Shown piece after piece: positions 1 to 12,800 of a stretch of DNA of 64,000 nt. The position numbers were made by a program, and so were the translations under genes. Source of the stretch: Apricaphanius iberus (Eukaryota; Chordata; Actinopteri; Cyprinodontiformes; Aphaniidae); contig JAPXFQ010002924.1 in assembly GCA_028564705.1 (NCBI GenBank), forward strand, positions 1 through 64,000, written 5' to 3'. The notes under the pieces were generated by a model. The model searched no databases. It was not told where the DNA came from and was given only the letters and a program-made list of their open reading frames with translations. The first letter of the stretch is position 1. Each line of letters starts with the position of its first letter.

Positions 1-79
1 AAAGTAGCAATTATGCATAAAACATGAAAATCACTAAAAGAAAAACATTAGAGAGCTATTAAAACAGTTTACTCAGGGA

Positions 80-470
80 CAGCTTTAAAAAGATTAGTTT
101 TAAGTTTAGCTGTAAAGCAGCCCAGTGTTTGAGCAGCTTTGCAGTCATCAGGATGTTTGTTCCAGATAACGGGAGCGTAGAAACAGAAAGCTGCTTCGTC
201 ATGTTTGGTTCTAATTCTATAGATGATTAGTAAGTTAGAGCTTTAAGACGTGAGTGGTCTGGTAGAGACAGGTTGTCTGATAAAGTCAGCAGGTCTTCAA
301 CATATTTTGGCGCTAAGCCATTCAGTGATTTACAACCTCAAAGAAGTATTTTAAAGTCAATTCCTGAGCTACAGTTAAGGACTTTAGAACTGGGGTGAAG
401 TGCTCTACTTTGCGTGGTTTTAGTGAGGACTCTAGACCGCAAGCGTTCTGGATCACTGCAGCTGTCTGAT
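80..470. repeat. Degraded teleost interspersed repeat
   Basis: This stretch resembles a repeat that occurs in very many teleost genomes. Its recalled consensus runs through phrases equivalent to 'ccattcagtgatttacaa', 'tttaaagtcaattc', 'ggactttagaactggggtga' and 'ctgcagctgtctg', all present here in order. No protein-coding frame survives. I do not know its formal family, and the class (LINE-associated or non-autonomous) is uncertain. Identification rests on memory of the consensus, not on a search. Confidence 0.5.
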
Positions 471-2111
471 TTTACTTTTTAAGTTAAAACAAACACAGGT
501 GAGAGGAATGATTGACTGCCAGCTCCTTTTATCCTCCTGCAGTTCCAAATGTGCATAAACAAACCTGCAGGTCTCCACCCCACCAGAGCTGGAGCCTGTG
601 CCTTCACTGTAAGCTCTGGTAAGACAACCTGTGGAAAAGGTGAAAAAGAGAAAAACCACCACACAAACCACACCACAGACTCGTGACAGCACAAATATTC
701 ATGCTGGAAAAAAAATATTCCCTTACACCCAAGATGTGCTGGTCTTTGTGAGGGAGATAAACACACTGGGTGCTCCCACACAGTTAACTTTATTGCCACC
801 CCGGACATTAAGCTATCCTCTGATCCTTCTAGAGGATGCTATAGATTCTGCTTGCCTAAACAAATACAAGGATATGGAGAATAAAGCCTTATGTTACATA
901 TTTTTTGCAGCGCTACTCTCTCTGCCTGCGTGCCATAAAACTACACCTACCCTTACAATCCTTGTTACATAACAGCAATACTGTGGCAGTGCTTGAAGAC
1001 AATTTTCTCTGTGTGTGCACAGATAAAGTGCTGGTCATTGCCTCACACTAATGGCCCTCATTCAAAAAGATAGAACTGTTCTGTTGTTGTAATGACAGAT
1101 TAAAGTTTAAAATATTTATTTTGCTATACACACGTCTTTATCACAGGGTTGATGATAGTCAAAAATAGTGTTTTCAGCCCATTAATCTATAGGTAAATAT
1201 AGCTTTTTTTTAGATTTCTATATTTTCTTATAGCAGAGGATCATGCTGTGCAACAGCTGATGAAATGGTGCGGTTTTCATCCTCGTCATCTGAGCACAGC
1301 AGCCCGGAAATGTTTAGGGTCAAAACAGGAGTGATGGTAGAACAGATGGTCCTCTGCTGTTGCTTTGGCCACATCGGTTGTATATTTCATTTAGGCCTCT
1401 CAAGCAATTGTTCACCAGCACACAAACAGCAATCACAGATGTTTTTCACACTTGGTTTGAACTGCAAGTGCAAAGACCCAACAATGTTTCCAGCTGCTAA
1501 GTGATGAGTGAAGACAGGTGTATGACAGAATGATTGGTAATCCTAAGGGTTTAGGAGAAGGCAATATGATTGTTCTCACGTTTCAATACCTTTTTATCTA
1601 TTATTATTTTAGCTATTATCTTGAATGGTAGGATGTTTAAAGGGCATTTATCATATATTTTTTATTTAATTCCATTATGTTATAATTTGTATTTTATTAT
1701 TAACCTCCATAAATATACAATCAAGATACGAACAATGAGTAACAACATAAGTAAGCACAAGATAGCCAAGAAGAGGAACACAAAAAGTTGGACATCTTCG
1801 CAAAACAAAAAAGTCACCCAAAATAAAAGTGGTGATGGCAAAGCACCAACAATGTGAACAGCTCAGTTAAAGAAAACAACACTAGTGTAACTCAAAACAC
1901 TAAAATTCTTGCATTATTCACATAAAACTTATACTTTGCTAATTTGTCCAAAAACCATACGTTAAAAGCCATGCAGCAATTATGTAAGTCTCTCATTTCT
2001 GCACGTAATCAGTGAACTCTTGATCATTTAGCTGCACTACAGTAATGAAACTGTCACTACATTATTCCGATGACAATCTTTAAGTTACCCAATTAACCAT
2101 GTGTTTTAAAA
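471..2111. other. Non-coding DNA, no gene seen
   Basis: AT-rich sequence with short chance frames only. I see no splice-site-bounded coding exon, no RNA gene and no recognisable repeat. Confidence 0.5.
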
Positions 2112-2484
2112 AGGGGTGGAGCCGAACCAGAATACGGTATTTGGAAAGGCCCAAATAACGTGTTTTTTACGAATAATTATTTCAAACAAATACTTGAAGA
2201 AATATTTGTATGCATCAGTCATGAGGCTGCAGTGCATGGACCCCGGATGAGTGAGTGAGTGACATTCAGGAATCGGGGATGGGAGGGTAAAAGATTTGAC
2301 TGACACAGCTGCTCCAAACAGCAACAGAGAAGGGATGATGATGCCAAAAAACTTAACTAGATGAGTATTATGAGGGATTATTGAGGGATTGCTGTGGTTG
2401 AAGTTTGCATGTACCAGGCACGACCTCACATCGATGACTCAATGCAATCTGTTTGGATTCCTTACATAGAAAACCTTTAACTGA

Positions 2485-2573
2485 TTGGAATGTTTGTATA
2501 ATTGTATTGAAATGACGTTTCTTGTAAAATGCCTTGTGATCACATGTTGTGAATTGGCGTATAAATAAATGTA
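2485..2573 (+). mobile_element. 3' tail of a non-LTR retrotransposon
   Basis: The sequence 'tgtaaaatgccttgtgat...ttgtgaattggcgtataaataaa' matches the recalled teleost LINE 3' end (tgtaaagcgccttgagat ... ggcgctatataaataaa). It is only a severely 5'-truncated tail with no coding sequence. The clade (L2- or Rex-like) cannot be fixed from this much sequence. Confidence 0.5.
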
Positions 2574-2800
2574 ACTATTTTTCTAAAATAGATTTTTGTA
2601 ACTTAACTGGTTTGAAAGGCAGTTTATAACTTTTCGGGAAGTTTGATTGGGAGATTATTCCATTGAATGGCATTCACTGTAAACCCGAATAAGTAGGCAC
2701 AACTCAAAAACAGCGATTTCTTTATCCATAGTTAGACCAACAGGGGCAGAGCATGAGTCTGATGATGATTTAGTGCTTGTAGAGGGTTTGGCAGAATATG

Positions 2801-3165
2801 GCTGCGATTAGGGATGTCGGTAATTCTAATGTACTGTATCGGTACTGTATCAGTTAAAGTTAACTTATACCGTGAACCACTACTTAAAATCTGGACACTC
2901 TGCCAAAACTTCACCAGAAAAAAACAACTTATTTTTAATTTGAAATTTTAGTTTTGTGGTCACTTTTTATCAGTATTTAATTGTTTTATCTAATTCACCA
3001 TCATTTGCAGCAGAGGAGAAAATAAAACCTGTCTTTCAATTCATTACATTTTTTTGTGCGGAAGAAGTATCTGCATTGGTCCTCGGTATCGGTAGGTTCT
3101 CAAATCCAAGCATCGATATCGTATCAGTTTGAAAAAAGTGGTATCATTGAAACCCTAGTTGTGAT
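2801..3165. mobile_element. Non-autonomous hAT-like element with 8-bp duplication
   Basis: The body 2809-3157 (349 bp) begins TAGGGATGTCGGTAATTC and ends with AATGATACC-type complement finishing AACCCTA. It carries several 'GGTATCGGTA/GTATCGGTACTG'-type motifs typical of teleost hAT miniature elements. It is flanked by GCTGCGAT (2801-2808) and GTTGTGAT (3158-3165), an 8-bp duplication with two C-to-T transitions, as expected for an old hAT insertion. There is no transposase. It sits inside the larger inverted-repeat unit 2112-4012. Confidence 0.6.
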
Positions 3166-3192
3166 GATGCTGGTGAGAGGATTGGTGCTTGT

Positions 3193-3232
3193 GCGTGTGT
3201 GTGTGTGGGGGGGGGGGGGGGGGGGGGGGGGG
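3193..3232 (+). repeat. (GT)n followed by a run of 26 G
   Basis: A short GT dinucleotide tract runs directly into 26 consecutive G residues (3207-3232). A pure G tract this long can fold as a G-quadruplex and is usually unstable in length. Confidence 0.9.
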
Positions 3233-4012
3233 TGCTGACAGACCAGAAGAGGATGCTTTAAGTGCACGTGACTATGCACTGCAGATGTTGACAGATGTTT
3301 GGTATATTTGCCTCTACAGAGCCAGGCACAGTCTATTCTATTTGGTTACCTATTTGTTTCAGTTGCCCATTTGTTTGTAGGGAAGCTATGCTAAAAATAA
3401 TTAGCCTATAGCTTCAGGCTACATTTTACTGTCTGCAAAAGACAGAGTAACTTAAACAACATATAATTCATACAAGTCCACACGTTTGTACACAACTACA
3501 AAAGCCTCATTTTATTTTGTTAACCGAACGTTAAAGTTACTCTGTCAAAAGCCTATTATCTAAATTACCAAGCCGACAGAGATGTGCTTACAACAGATCA
3601 TACATGAAAGCACAGAACTGCAGATGTTAATACTAATGCAGCGTAATTAAATAATCTCCCGATCAAATTCCTGAAAGTTATAAACTCCCTCTGGAACCCA
3701 GTCAAGGTAAAAAAACATACTCAACGAAAATAATGGTGAAGCCTTTTTTTCCGTTCAAGCTAGCCTTCTTTGTTGTTGTGTAGAGCAACTGTGTCAGTCG
3801 CCTGTTTTACCTCATCCTCCTCTCCCCCCGACTCCTGAACGTCAGTTACTAAGTCACATGCAGTGCGGTATCATTAGGCAACGCAGCCTTGTCATATACG
3901 TTATTCTTGTTACCGAATACAAAGAGTTCATAAAGTATTTGTTTGAAATAATTATTCATAAAAAAAACATGTTATCTGTGCCTTTCCCGTTTCCGGGTTC
4001 GGCTCCACCCCT

Positions 4013-5876
4013 AGAGTTTATAAACAAAACTAATGCACAGTGCCTTTCCAATTATCTGACTAAAGTTATTTACTTTCTGAAAGGAAATAATATCCGTGAC
4101 TTCTCATCTGTTGTGACAATTTTGTGTGAAGCTCCCTGACATTTATCTCGTGAGCAGGTGGGAAAAGGTCACATAGGTGGTGCTGGCGGCTCTGTTTGTG
4201 TCAGGGTGAGGACTCTGATCTGATAATGTCCTCATTAGCCAGCCCCAGCTCGTCACAAAACTCAGCCAGGAGCAGGAGGTCCACTCAGCTGGTGACAGCA
4301 CCCGCCTCAGGGCCGTCACAGGCCAGATGAGCCCTGGTTGGCAACTTATCGCATCCTGGGGCTCTGTCAAACTCAGCTGTAAGAGGGAACGAAGTCAGGG
4401 GAGGAGCTGCTGTTTTTAAAGTTTGTTTTTTCTGCTAATCAGTGGCAATTTAAATGCATTACATGATGTGCTGTGCGTTCTTGGATGAGCTGCTTCCTCA
4501 AAAATAAAACCTTCCCATTAATATAAAAATTTCAAGCCAATTTGCTCTCTTTTTCTCCTCGTAATTAAGTATTTGCACAGGAAATGACACCAGCACATCT
4601 GGTGCTTCATCTTGAAGAAGAAATAGAAACTATGTAAATAGAGAGCAGTACTATGGTAATAACCCTGCTTCTGTATGCTGCAGCTGCATCTGTTCGGCCT
4701 GCTTAAGGCTGCTTTGTTCTCCCTGGAACAGAGATCAGTTCATAGCCTCAGAGTCAAAAGAAAGTCCTCTCTTTTTCTGATGGATGGGTCTGAGTACGAG
4801 TTGAATGTGAGCCTGGGAAAAAGTGGCCCTTTCGTTGATTCTACAAGCATGTTTGACACTGCACAGAAGACTCAGAGAAGGTGAAAAGAAAAGGCAGACT
4901 ACATTTTATAGGAAAAAATATTTATCCGTTATTCATTATTTATCTGTATAGGAATGATGTAAAACATCCATTAGTGGTTTATTCCTTACGGAGTGAACTG
5001 CATAATCTTGAAATTATTTCTTATTTTATATCATAAACAAAACCATAAAAAAGACAGTAGTTGTTTGTGACCTTGTCATATTGAGCTGTCTGTTCATTGT
5101 AATATTTTAACATAATGATTTATCTTTTAAAAGTTTTGATTAACCTAAAAAAGCTAAATGAGATTGACTATAGGTGAAATGTTATATTTAAGAATACTGA
5201 AAGGTTTTTATTTCAATGTTGGTCTTTAAAGATGCTCGTTTCTAGCTTCTTTATATTTTCCTTTGCTTCCTGTACTGCAGGACTTTAAAGAGGAGGTTTT
5301 CCGTTGTGTATAAATGCCAACAGGTGAGTTTTTTATGTATACTTTGAATTATGGTTGATCATACTTGTAGAAGTTTACCCGTGTTAGAATGATCTTTCAT
5401 CTACTACTGTGACCCGCAGTAGTTGCGAGTTTTATACAGTGATTATCCCATTTGTAAGAGCATGTGGATAACTGAGGATAATTCTCTATGACATTTAAGT
5501 TATATTTAATTGGATATGTGTTGCGTGTATTTTACTTATATCTATTTATGTTATATATGTTTCAGAACACAACGATAAGCACAACTATGAACAATGTTAA
5601 CCACAATGACATTTGTAAACCGTAATGAAACGAGCTTCTAACCAAGTTGATGACTCCAGCCTGTAACTCCACTGCACAGTTTAATAAAGAATTCAAGTTG
5701 GAAACTGCTCACTGTTCTTTAACTTAAACGGACCCCACATACCTTAGTGCTCCCTTTTTGGTTGTGTCGCCTGGGAAATCTGGTCTCACAGGACACCATA
5801 ACTGGGGTTCTTAATGTGCAGTTTATTTGTTTCTAAGGAATAAGCAAAAATGTCCTTCCTCCTAGTTGTGTATTTT
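4013..5876. other. Non-coding DNA with one weak exon-like signal
   Basis: Mostly AT-rich unique sequence. The only coding-like signal is at 4143-4376 on the minus strand, discussed as a finding. The rest shows no gene or repeat that I can name. Confidence 0.4.
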
Positions 5877-7154
5877 GCCCCTTTTCCACTAGGGTTGTTT
5901 TAGATCCGAACGGTACGGTCTAGAACAAGTAGGTTGTGTTTCCAGGTTGTGTTACCATCTCAAAAGAACGGTAGTGGGTGAGGACATGGGCGGGTTTAGC
6001 TTAACAAAAAGCTCCAGCAAAAAGCACTCACAAAGTCATCATGACCACACAGATCTTCTAAAAAGTTAAAAGACTTTTGACTCACCTCACATCTCTCAGA
6101 CATCGATCTGTTCATGCCTCCAGCTAGTGATCGGTGTTCTTCACACCAATACTGATCTAACCAGCAATCATCCTGTCTGTCAATACTCCAAATCTGCCGC
6201 CTTGCAGCCGATCCAGCGCTCTGATTACCTCAGAAACATTCTGCCTTTCTGCTGCAAAACCGGCTTCTCCCTCCCAGACCCCGCCGGCTTGCTGCCAGCT
6301 ACTCCGGACTATCACACAACCACTTCGCCTGCTAACGCTACCCGACAGAAGCCTGTTCAAACCAATGTGTGGAAGCGGATAACAGCTCTCTGATCTAAGT
6401 GGAGACCTCCTGTTTCTCTGCTTCTAGCACCAGCCTTCTTCCTCCCTCACTGCGGGCTCACAGAGGTCTCCCCGTCTTTCACACACAGACTTCGCTGCTC
6501 CAACCTGCGTGTGTCAGGAGATAACAACCCCGATCGCAGCTCCATTCCTCTAGGCGACCTGATAAAAATCTGCCATCACTCACAGTTTTGCCATGTCCTA
6601 GATGCTGAAGCTGCAGCCCATATCAAGCCATTTTCTCCCCAGCTGCAACGAAAGCTGTATCAAGTATCAATGTAGATTCTCGCCGTCACCTTTTGGCTTA
6701 AGCTTCATCAAAACCACAACCCTCTCTAAACACTATAAAACAGAATATAAAGCACTCAGGTTATTTTATGTTTTATTTTTTGTGGAGCTACGTAAAGCTA
6801 AGAAAATAAAACCTTCTCTGACACTTTGAATATTTCCAGTTTTATGGAGAACATTTCTGATTTTGGTGCTGTTACTGTTATTACATTCTGAGACATCACT
6901 TCAAACAAACAACTCCAGGCCAATGAGCGGCTACCACTGCTAGGTAGGACGGAGAGGGATGTAATATTAGTGGACCAATAGATTCATAAGTTGGCTTGTT
7001 GGTTTGCTTTAGAACGTTTCGGACCAAGGCAGATGTAGTCCAAAAAAAGGGGTCGGTTGGGTTCGGCTTGGACCAGACACAGGTAATGGAAACTTGCCAG
7101 AACCATTCCAAAGCTAATCGGACTGTACTTTACTGGCCCAAGTGGAAAAGGGGC
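5877..7154. mobile_element. 1.28-kb non-autonomous DNA transposon with TIRs
   Basis: The left end GCCCCTTTTCCACT and the right end AGTGGAAAAGGGGC are exact inverted repeats of 14 bp, and weaker complementarity continues inward. Both ends resemble a teleost hAT-type family whose termini contain 'ccttttccac'. I see no clear 8-bp duplication. The interior is GC-rich around 6130-6560 compared with the flanks, which could be an older nested insert or captured host sequence, but no transposase or known protein is readable. Confidence 0.6.
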
Positions 7155-9229
7155 ATCACAACCAGAACAACGATGTTCACAGAAATTTTGACTGCTAAAG
7201 ATGAACTGTGACAATTTTTTCACGGTAGCAAAATAAAATGTGAAAAAATAAATTACACAATCCTCATTTAAACCCAGTGCATTAATTTAAGGGTGCATTA
7301 ATTATTAAAAAATAAACACATTTTCAAACAATACCTCAGCTCACATGTGATGCTGGAGTAGCCTACACAAATATTAGCTTTCCACTACACACAGGACATG
7401 GTCGCCCTGCGCCACAGATGCGGGTCTTCTGCACCATCTGTAACAGAAATACACCATTTTGTTAAAATACTGACTGCTTAACACTTTAATGCAGAAATAC
7501 CAGCACATTTGAACAAATTATAAGCATATGTACAGATTTCCTGTCGACAAAGCGTTAAAAAAAACAGGGTTCACCTCTAAGCGTCCAAGCATGTCAAACA
7601 GGAAGTCCCAAAAACATAACCTCTGCTCTGCTAGGAAAGCTGCAGTCAACCTTAAACCCTGCCTGTCCCATAGTGGCCAAAACATGCAACAACAGAGACC
7701 AACATAAGAAACACATTTATGAGGTTAAGACTTTTGGATAAACAAATTCGGTAAACAATATTACAAATTTCTCAATGTTCTTACAACTTGGTAATGACAT
7801 TGATATATACCTTAAAGATAATTATTTAGCTAAAGTGGAAAATATTATTTTACCAACCAGCTACATTTTGATTCATTTGTTTATAAGAAACCTAAAAATG
7901 CAGTATTATAGGAGCAGTTTTGTTTTCCCTGATTATTTCTATATGTCTCAAAATTTGTTTTTACCAACAGGCTGAAGAGTTTGCTTATATTAAATAGTCC
8001 AAGCAGTTATTGTCTCTTACATTTATATTTTTGGGCACTTTAAGAACATCATGTCCAAAGAGAGAGATTTCCATCACTTTTTCAGAACAGGGTGATTTTT
8101 CCAAGATATGATCAATAGATGACCGTTATTTTCCACTGGGTGATACAGTTCAAAGACTATTCTTTCTCTGTGAGAGCTGCAGCGTGTGCAGAAAATTAAT
8201 CGCTGGCCGAAAGGCAGAGCTATGAAGTTACAATGATTTGCTGCAGTTGAAGCTGACCATTTTTTTCCTCATCACCCATGTCAGAGGTATTTTGACAATC
8301 TTTTACTGTCTTTCTCAGTTTTTGTAACTGGAGATCCAAACATTTGGGCATGATTAATAGCAGCTAGTTTATAGATCTGCTGATCGACCATGCAGATCCT
8401 TCTCCAATCCTCTGACCCTTTGGACACTTTCCTACAGCAAAGCCAAGCAAGAAGATGGATAGTCAGTTCCTCATCAGCCATCTGTCATTTCCAGCTGTCA
8501 TTGCCACTAAAATATCTGAGCCCACTGTAAATATAAAAGCTATGCAAAATCCAAACCCTGGCTGTCACAGTGTTTTCAAGAAAACTTGTGAAAAGGCCAA
8601 ATAACTTTGTCTTGTTTTTTCTGTCATCTTTCTTTCTCCCAGGTGTTATTGTCACGAGAAAAGCAGCAACGCTAAGAGGAAAACCGTGTAGTGAGTCATC
8701 GAGTAGGTGCTGGAGGAACTGGCTCACCATATTTTTAGACAGGTGTTTTCAAAAAAATCTCTGATTCTTAAGAATTTCCCTTATTTGCTTTAATATTGTC
8801 TGTCCTTTGTTTCCAATCCAACAGCATTGAGAATGGTTTCTAATTTGGTCTCAGCTCAAAGATAAAATATTATGTGTCAGTGAGTCAGTATGTCAATCAA
8901 GCAGCCTTCAAAGCATAAGGAGGTGATGGTAATGCTTTCATCTCACACATGTATGATTACACCTCCCTTCTTGAGCTATTTTTCTTTCCAACCTGTAATT
9001 GCAAGTGAAAATATGAAGCTGCTGGACTGCTCCATGAAGAACTTAATCTATTTTGAAACCATAAATGTCTCTGATTTTAAAAGCTGTCCTGATTTATTCA
9101 TTTGAATTGAATCTGTATCAAGTGCTGTATGGACTAAAAACACACTACTGATGGAATAGATAATAGGGGATTTGCAACACTAAATATAGATTAGCAGAAA
9201 ACCATTTTGGCTTGTTATAACGTAAACAT
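7155..9229. other. Non-coding DNA, no gene seen
   Basis: Unique-looking AT-rich sequence. Short open frames on both strands show no domain, no GC3 bias and no acceptor/donor pair around them. Confidence 0.5.
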
Positions 9230-9870
9230 TATTTTACTTTTTGCCACGTTTCCACAAAACTCAACATATTTTGTTAGGATTTTATGTTATTTTATGTGAA
9301 AAAACATACAGAATAAATGTAGAGCTGGAAGACAATTAATGTTTTGAAAGTTATGCAATTTAAATTAGATATGGACTTTTGACTTTGCCATTTGAACCTT
9401 GTGTTTGCATTTATCTAAAGCATTCCATCATTGTTCTGGCTGTATGTAGGGTTGTTATCGTGCTGGAAGGGGAACCCCAATCAAGTTTTTCTTCCAGCCG
9501 TTAACAGGTTTTACTTGTGGCTTGGCCTTTATTTGGATCAGGCGTCTGCAGCTCCAGTCATCGAACGCTGCTGTCCTGCAACTTTTGGATGAATCCCTGT
9601 TCCAACAAATTGGAATCAAAAGTTTTTTTTATCACCTCCTTTGCATGCCAGCATTTTTTGCAAAGGCCAGTCTTTCTCTGTATGTTGTCCTGCCCCAACC
9701 GAAGAAAATCAATCCCAGAGCACAACGCTTCTGCCACCACTATGGTTCTGGTTGGTGTCTGTCAACAGATTCTCCAACTTGATTTGTGGATCTCTATAGC
9801 TTTTTCTACCATGGGCCTCATGCTTGTTTGTCTAATTAATGCTTCTCCATTGATTTGACAGGTAAACCTG
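9230..9870 (-). pseudogene. Tc1/mariner transposon relic
   Basis: Read on the minus strand, 9705-9745 gives HSGGRSVVLWD-stop-FSSVGAG, which aligns with the Tc1-transposase catalytic-core segment HGGGSIMLWGCFSSAGTG. The conserved Cys codon has become TGA. Flanking sequence such as 'accatgggcctcatgctt' and 'ctaattaatgcttctcc' also matches the recalled antisense of teleost Tc1 elements. Frameshifts and stops throughout show that it is dead. The outer boundaries are approximate because I could not place both TIRs. Confidence 0.7.
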
Positions 9871-12800
9871 AAGCTCTAGTCACTTCTATCACGTTTGGTC
9901 TGTACGCACCGTTAGGCTCTTCATAAGAGAATTGTATTAACTTACTCTTTTGCAGATACACTGAGTATGTTAGTGCTTGTTACATGCGTTATATCAGTCA
10001 ATTAATGAACTTGTACCCGTCTGTTTTGATTCTGCTTACAGGTCATCGAATCGGTCTCATTTCATCATGGAACAATATTTTCGTTTTATGCTTTAAGCAT
10101 ATTGCAAGTCACATAGGATATTTAGCTGATATTTTTGAACTCCAAACAAATAGAATAAAGAGAAGTGAAGTCTGTAACTGTCGTCATGGGAAATTCTGCA
10201 TGTATTCTTTTTGCATATGAAGTAACCCAGTTCACACGTACGGTGTTATGTTGCAAAAAGGTGGACAATAGAGCGAAGGTTTATTTTTGTTTATTTTGCA
10301 ACACTTTTACCATCCCAGGCATTAACATGCAGTTTGATTTGTTGTTTTCCGATTGAAAAAAATGAAGCAATTTTAGGTAATTGCTTTGTGTTTTATAATA
10401 TCTGGGAGTCGTTTTAAAACGTTGTTCCGTAAATAGTCCAAATGTGTCAGAGTTGGAATAGAAGAGTCCATTCTCTTTCTCCTGGCCTAATAATAGCTTT
10501 TTTCTTTTTGTCGTCTCTTGATTGTCTCTGTTTCATTGGAGATTTTGAAAATGATGTGAATATTGACAGAAAAACATGCGTTACTGAAGTATTCTGCCTC
10601 ATTCACCCCGCTAGGCATGCTGTGAACAAAACACTGCAATTCCCGCGGCACACATTTTGCATTATATGTTGCCTCCTGTGGGCTCTACCCAGGTTTCACT
10701 ATGGGGAGTTTACAGAGTTAGATTGCACTTTATGTGAATATTCCCCTTCTCTGTGTTGCATATAGAAAGAGGCTATTCTCTGATATTTAAGGCAAGATTA
10801 TTATAAAACAGCAGAGGAGGAAAAAAAGAAGATTTTTTTGCAGCTAGACATCCATTACTCTTCTTTTAGGACAACTTTAATCGTATTTATTCGGATAAAT
10901 AAATGTGATAATGTCAGCTGTCTGTTATCTTTGTCGATGTATTTGGAAACCCTTCTTGAAATCGCCCTAATCATTTCCTCTACACACAATGGTAAAACCT
11001 GGTAGTGGTAGTGATATGACCTGGGCTTGCTGCTTTGCTTTTTTAGGACATGGATAACTCGAAGTTCTACTTTCTACCTCAACATCTGAAAATGTGGGAT
11101 GCTTAGGTTTGAATCTTGTTCTCAAGACCATTTGGGTTGCTTTGGAGGAAAATTATATAAAGAATACCAATAAATCCACCTCTAAATCTCTAAAACCCAA
11201 ATTAAAGGTAGAGACAGGACCTAAATTGTATTGGCATGCTGTAGCATGACTTTAAACAAGCTATTGTTCCTCAAAACCCTTGAATATGGTTCAGTTAAAT
11301 CAATTCCATTTAATTTATGCGTCAAGTCATATCTGTCTTAGCCCTCAGTATAACACACATTGATGTAGTAACGTATAAAGGGTTGTTTCCTAAATGTCTG
11401 TGTTGATCAGATTGTGATCTATGCTGTCTGAAATGCATTGCGGTCTCTATTCCTTGTGGTACAAACAACTGAAACTAAACATAAATCCTCTAAACAATAA
11501 ATCTGTAATTATTCTTGTTTTGTCTTGGGGTGCCAAATCTTTTTTCTCACTTTATTACCAAGACTGGGAGAGGAAATTGTCGTGCTTCTATTTTTAGAAG
11601 ATCTCAATGCCTTTCTGCAGTAGCCTGTGCAGTTTTCCTTCATTTTCTGCTTATTTTCTCTGGAATTGAGCCAATAAATGAACATATGACAGAGAAATAA
11701 GGAAATCTGAACGCACTGGCTGATGATTGGTCCTTCTATTCAGTAACTCTGAAAATATGTTTACCAGCCACTATACTATACATGTTTGTTCTTGTCTTTT
11801 CATAGTAAACATTCACATCCAAGTAGAGTTGCTCTGCCAGAGAAGCTGCAGTACTCTGATCCCTTTGGGAAAACCGGCACAGCGCTGACATAGCTCATAG
11901 TTATTCCTGCTCACTCATTCATGCAAACGTCCCTCTCCTCGGTCGTCTGCCTCATACATCTCCCCAATATTTTTGCTTCTCTTTCCCACTCGCCTTCCCT
12001 TCTCCTGCAGATGCAGCCATCCGTGGCTGCAACATCGGTGGCAAGCCAGCGTCCTGCCTCTGACGATGATAGGTTGCTTTCAGATCCCTGTCTCACCCCA
12101 AAGCAACTGCACAGATTAAATGCTTAACTTTATAGATTTTTTTTTCCTTTCTCTCGTTCCCTCTCTTTCTCTCTCTCTATTTCTCCATCCAGGCATTAAA
12201 AATTCATCCACTCTGTGTTGTATTAAAAGCACATTATGCAAGAATCTAAATATACCCCCTGCCAGGCGGGTTTCATTTGTCCCTTCCTGTCTTTACATCT
12301 GTGCACTTGTATGCATGCTTTGTTTGCAGAAAAAAAACACAGACCATGAGGGGCTTTTTCTTTGCTCTAAGGCTTCATCTATGTCTGTCAAATCTATGGG
12401 GGAGGCAAAGCTACAGAAAAACCTCTCAGGTAGCAACAGGGTGACAAACAAGTTAGATTAGCAATCTCTTAAATCTACTAACGCCTTTAAATTGATCCGA
12501 TTTTGTTTTCTGATGGATAAGAGGTTGAACCTTTAGTTGGTATTTAAAGCTGTGCTCTTTCCTCAGACATTTGTCTTGACATGGTCTGATTCAAATGAAG
12601 CTAAACTGATCCCCGTGAAGGCATTTTATCATCCAAAGACGGACATCAGGAAAGGAAGAAGAAAGTGTGCTCAGATTCTCCCCACACTGCCTGCCCGCCT
12701 CCAGCCACAAAGGCTGATAGCTGTTTGATGCTGCCTCCTGGATGAAAGGCCAAAGTAATTGGTTGCCATTACAAACTGTATACCATCCTCAACAATGGTG

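Larger units (their letters stand above)
2112..4012. mobile_element. Candidate DNA transposon with ~100-bp terminal inverted repeats
   Basis: The left end starts AGGGGTGGAGCCGAACC and the right end finishes with its complement, GGTTCGGCTCCACCCCT. Similarity continues inward for about 100 bp (2112-2214 against 3914-4012), including a shared 'gtatttgtttgaaataatta' core in opposite orientation. This gives a 1.9-kb unit with long TIRs. I could not find a convincing target-site duplication, so it may instead be two separate copies of one short element in opposite orientation. No transposase remnant is visible. The interior holds a LINE tail, a nested hAT-like element and a G-run. Confidence 0.5.
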
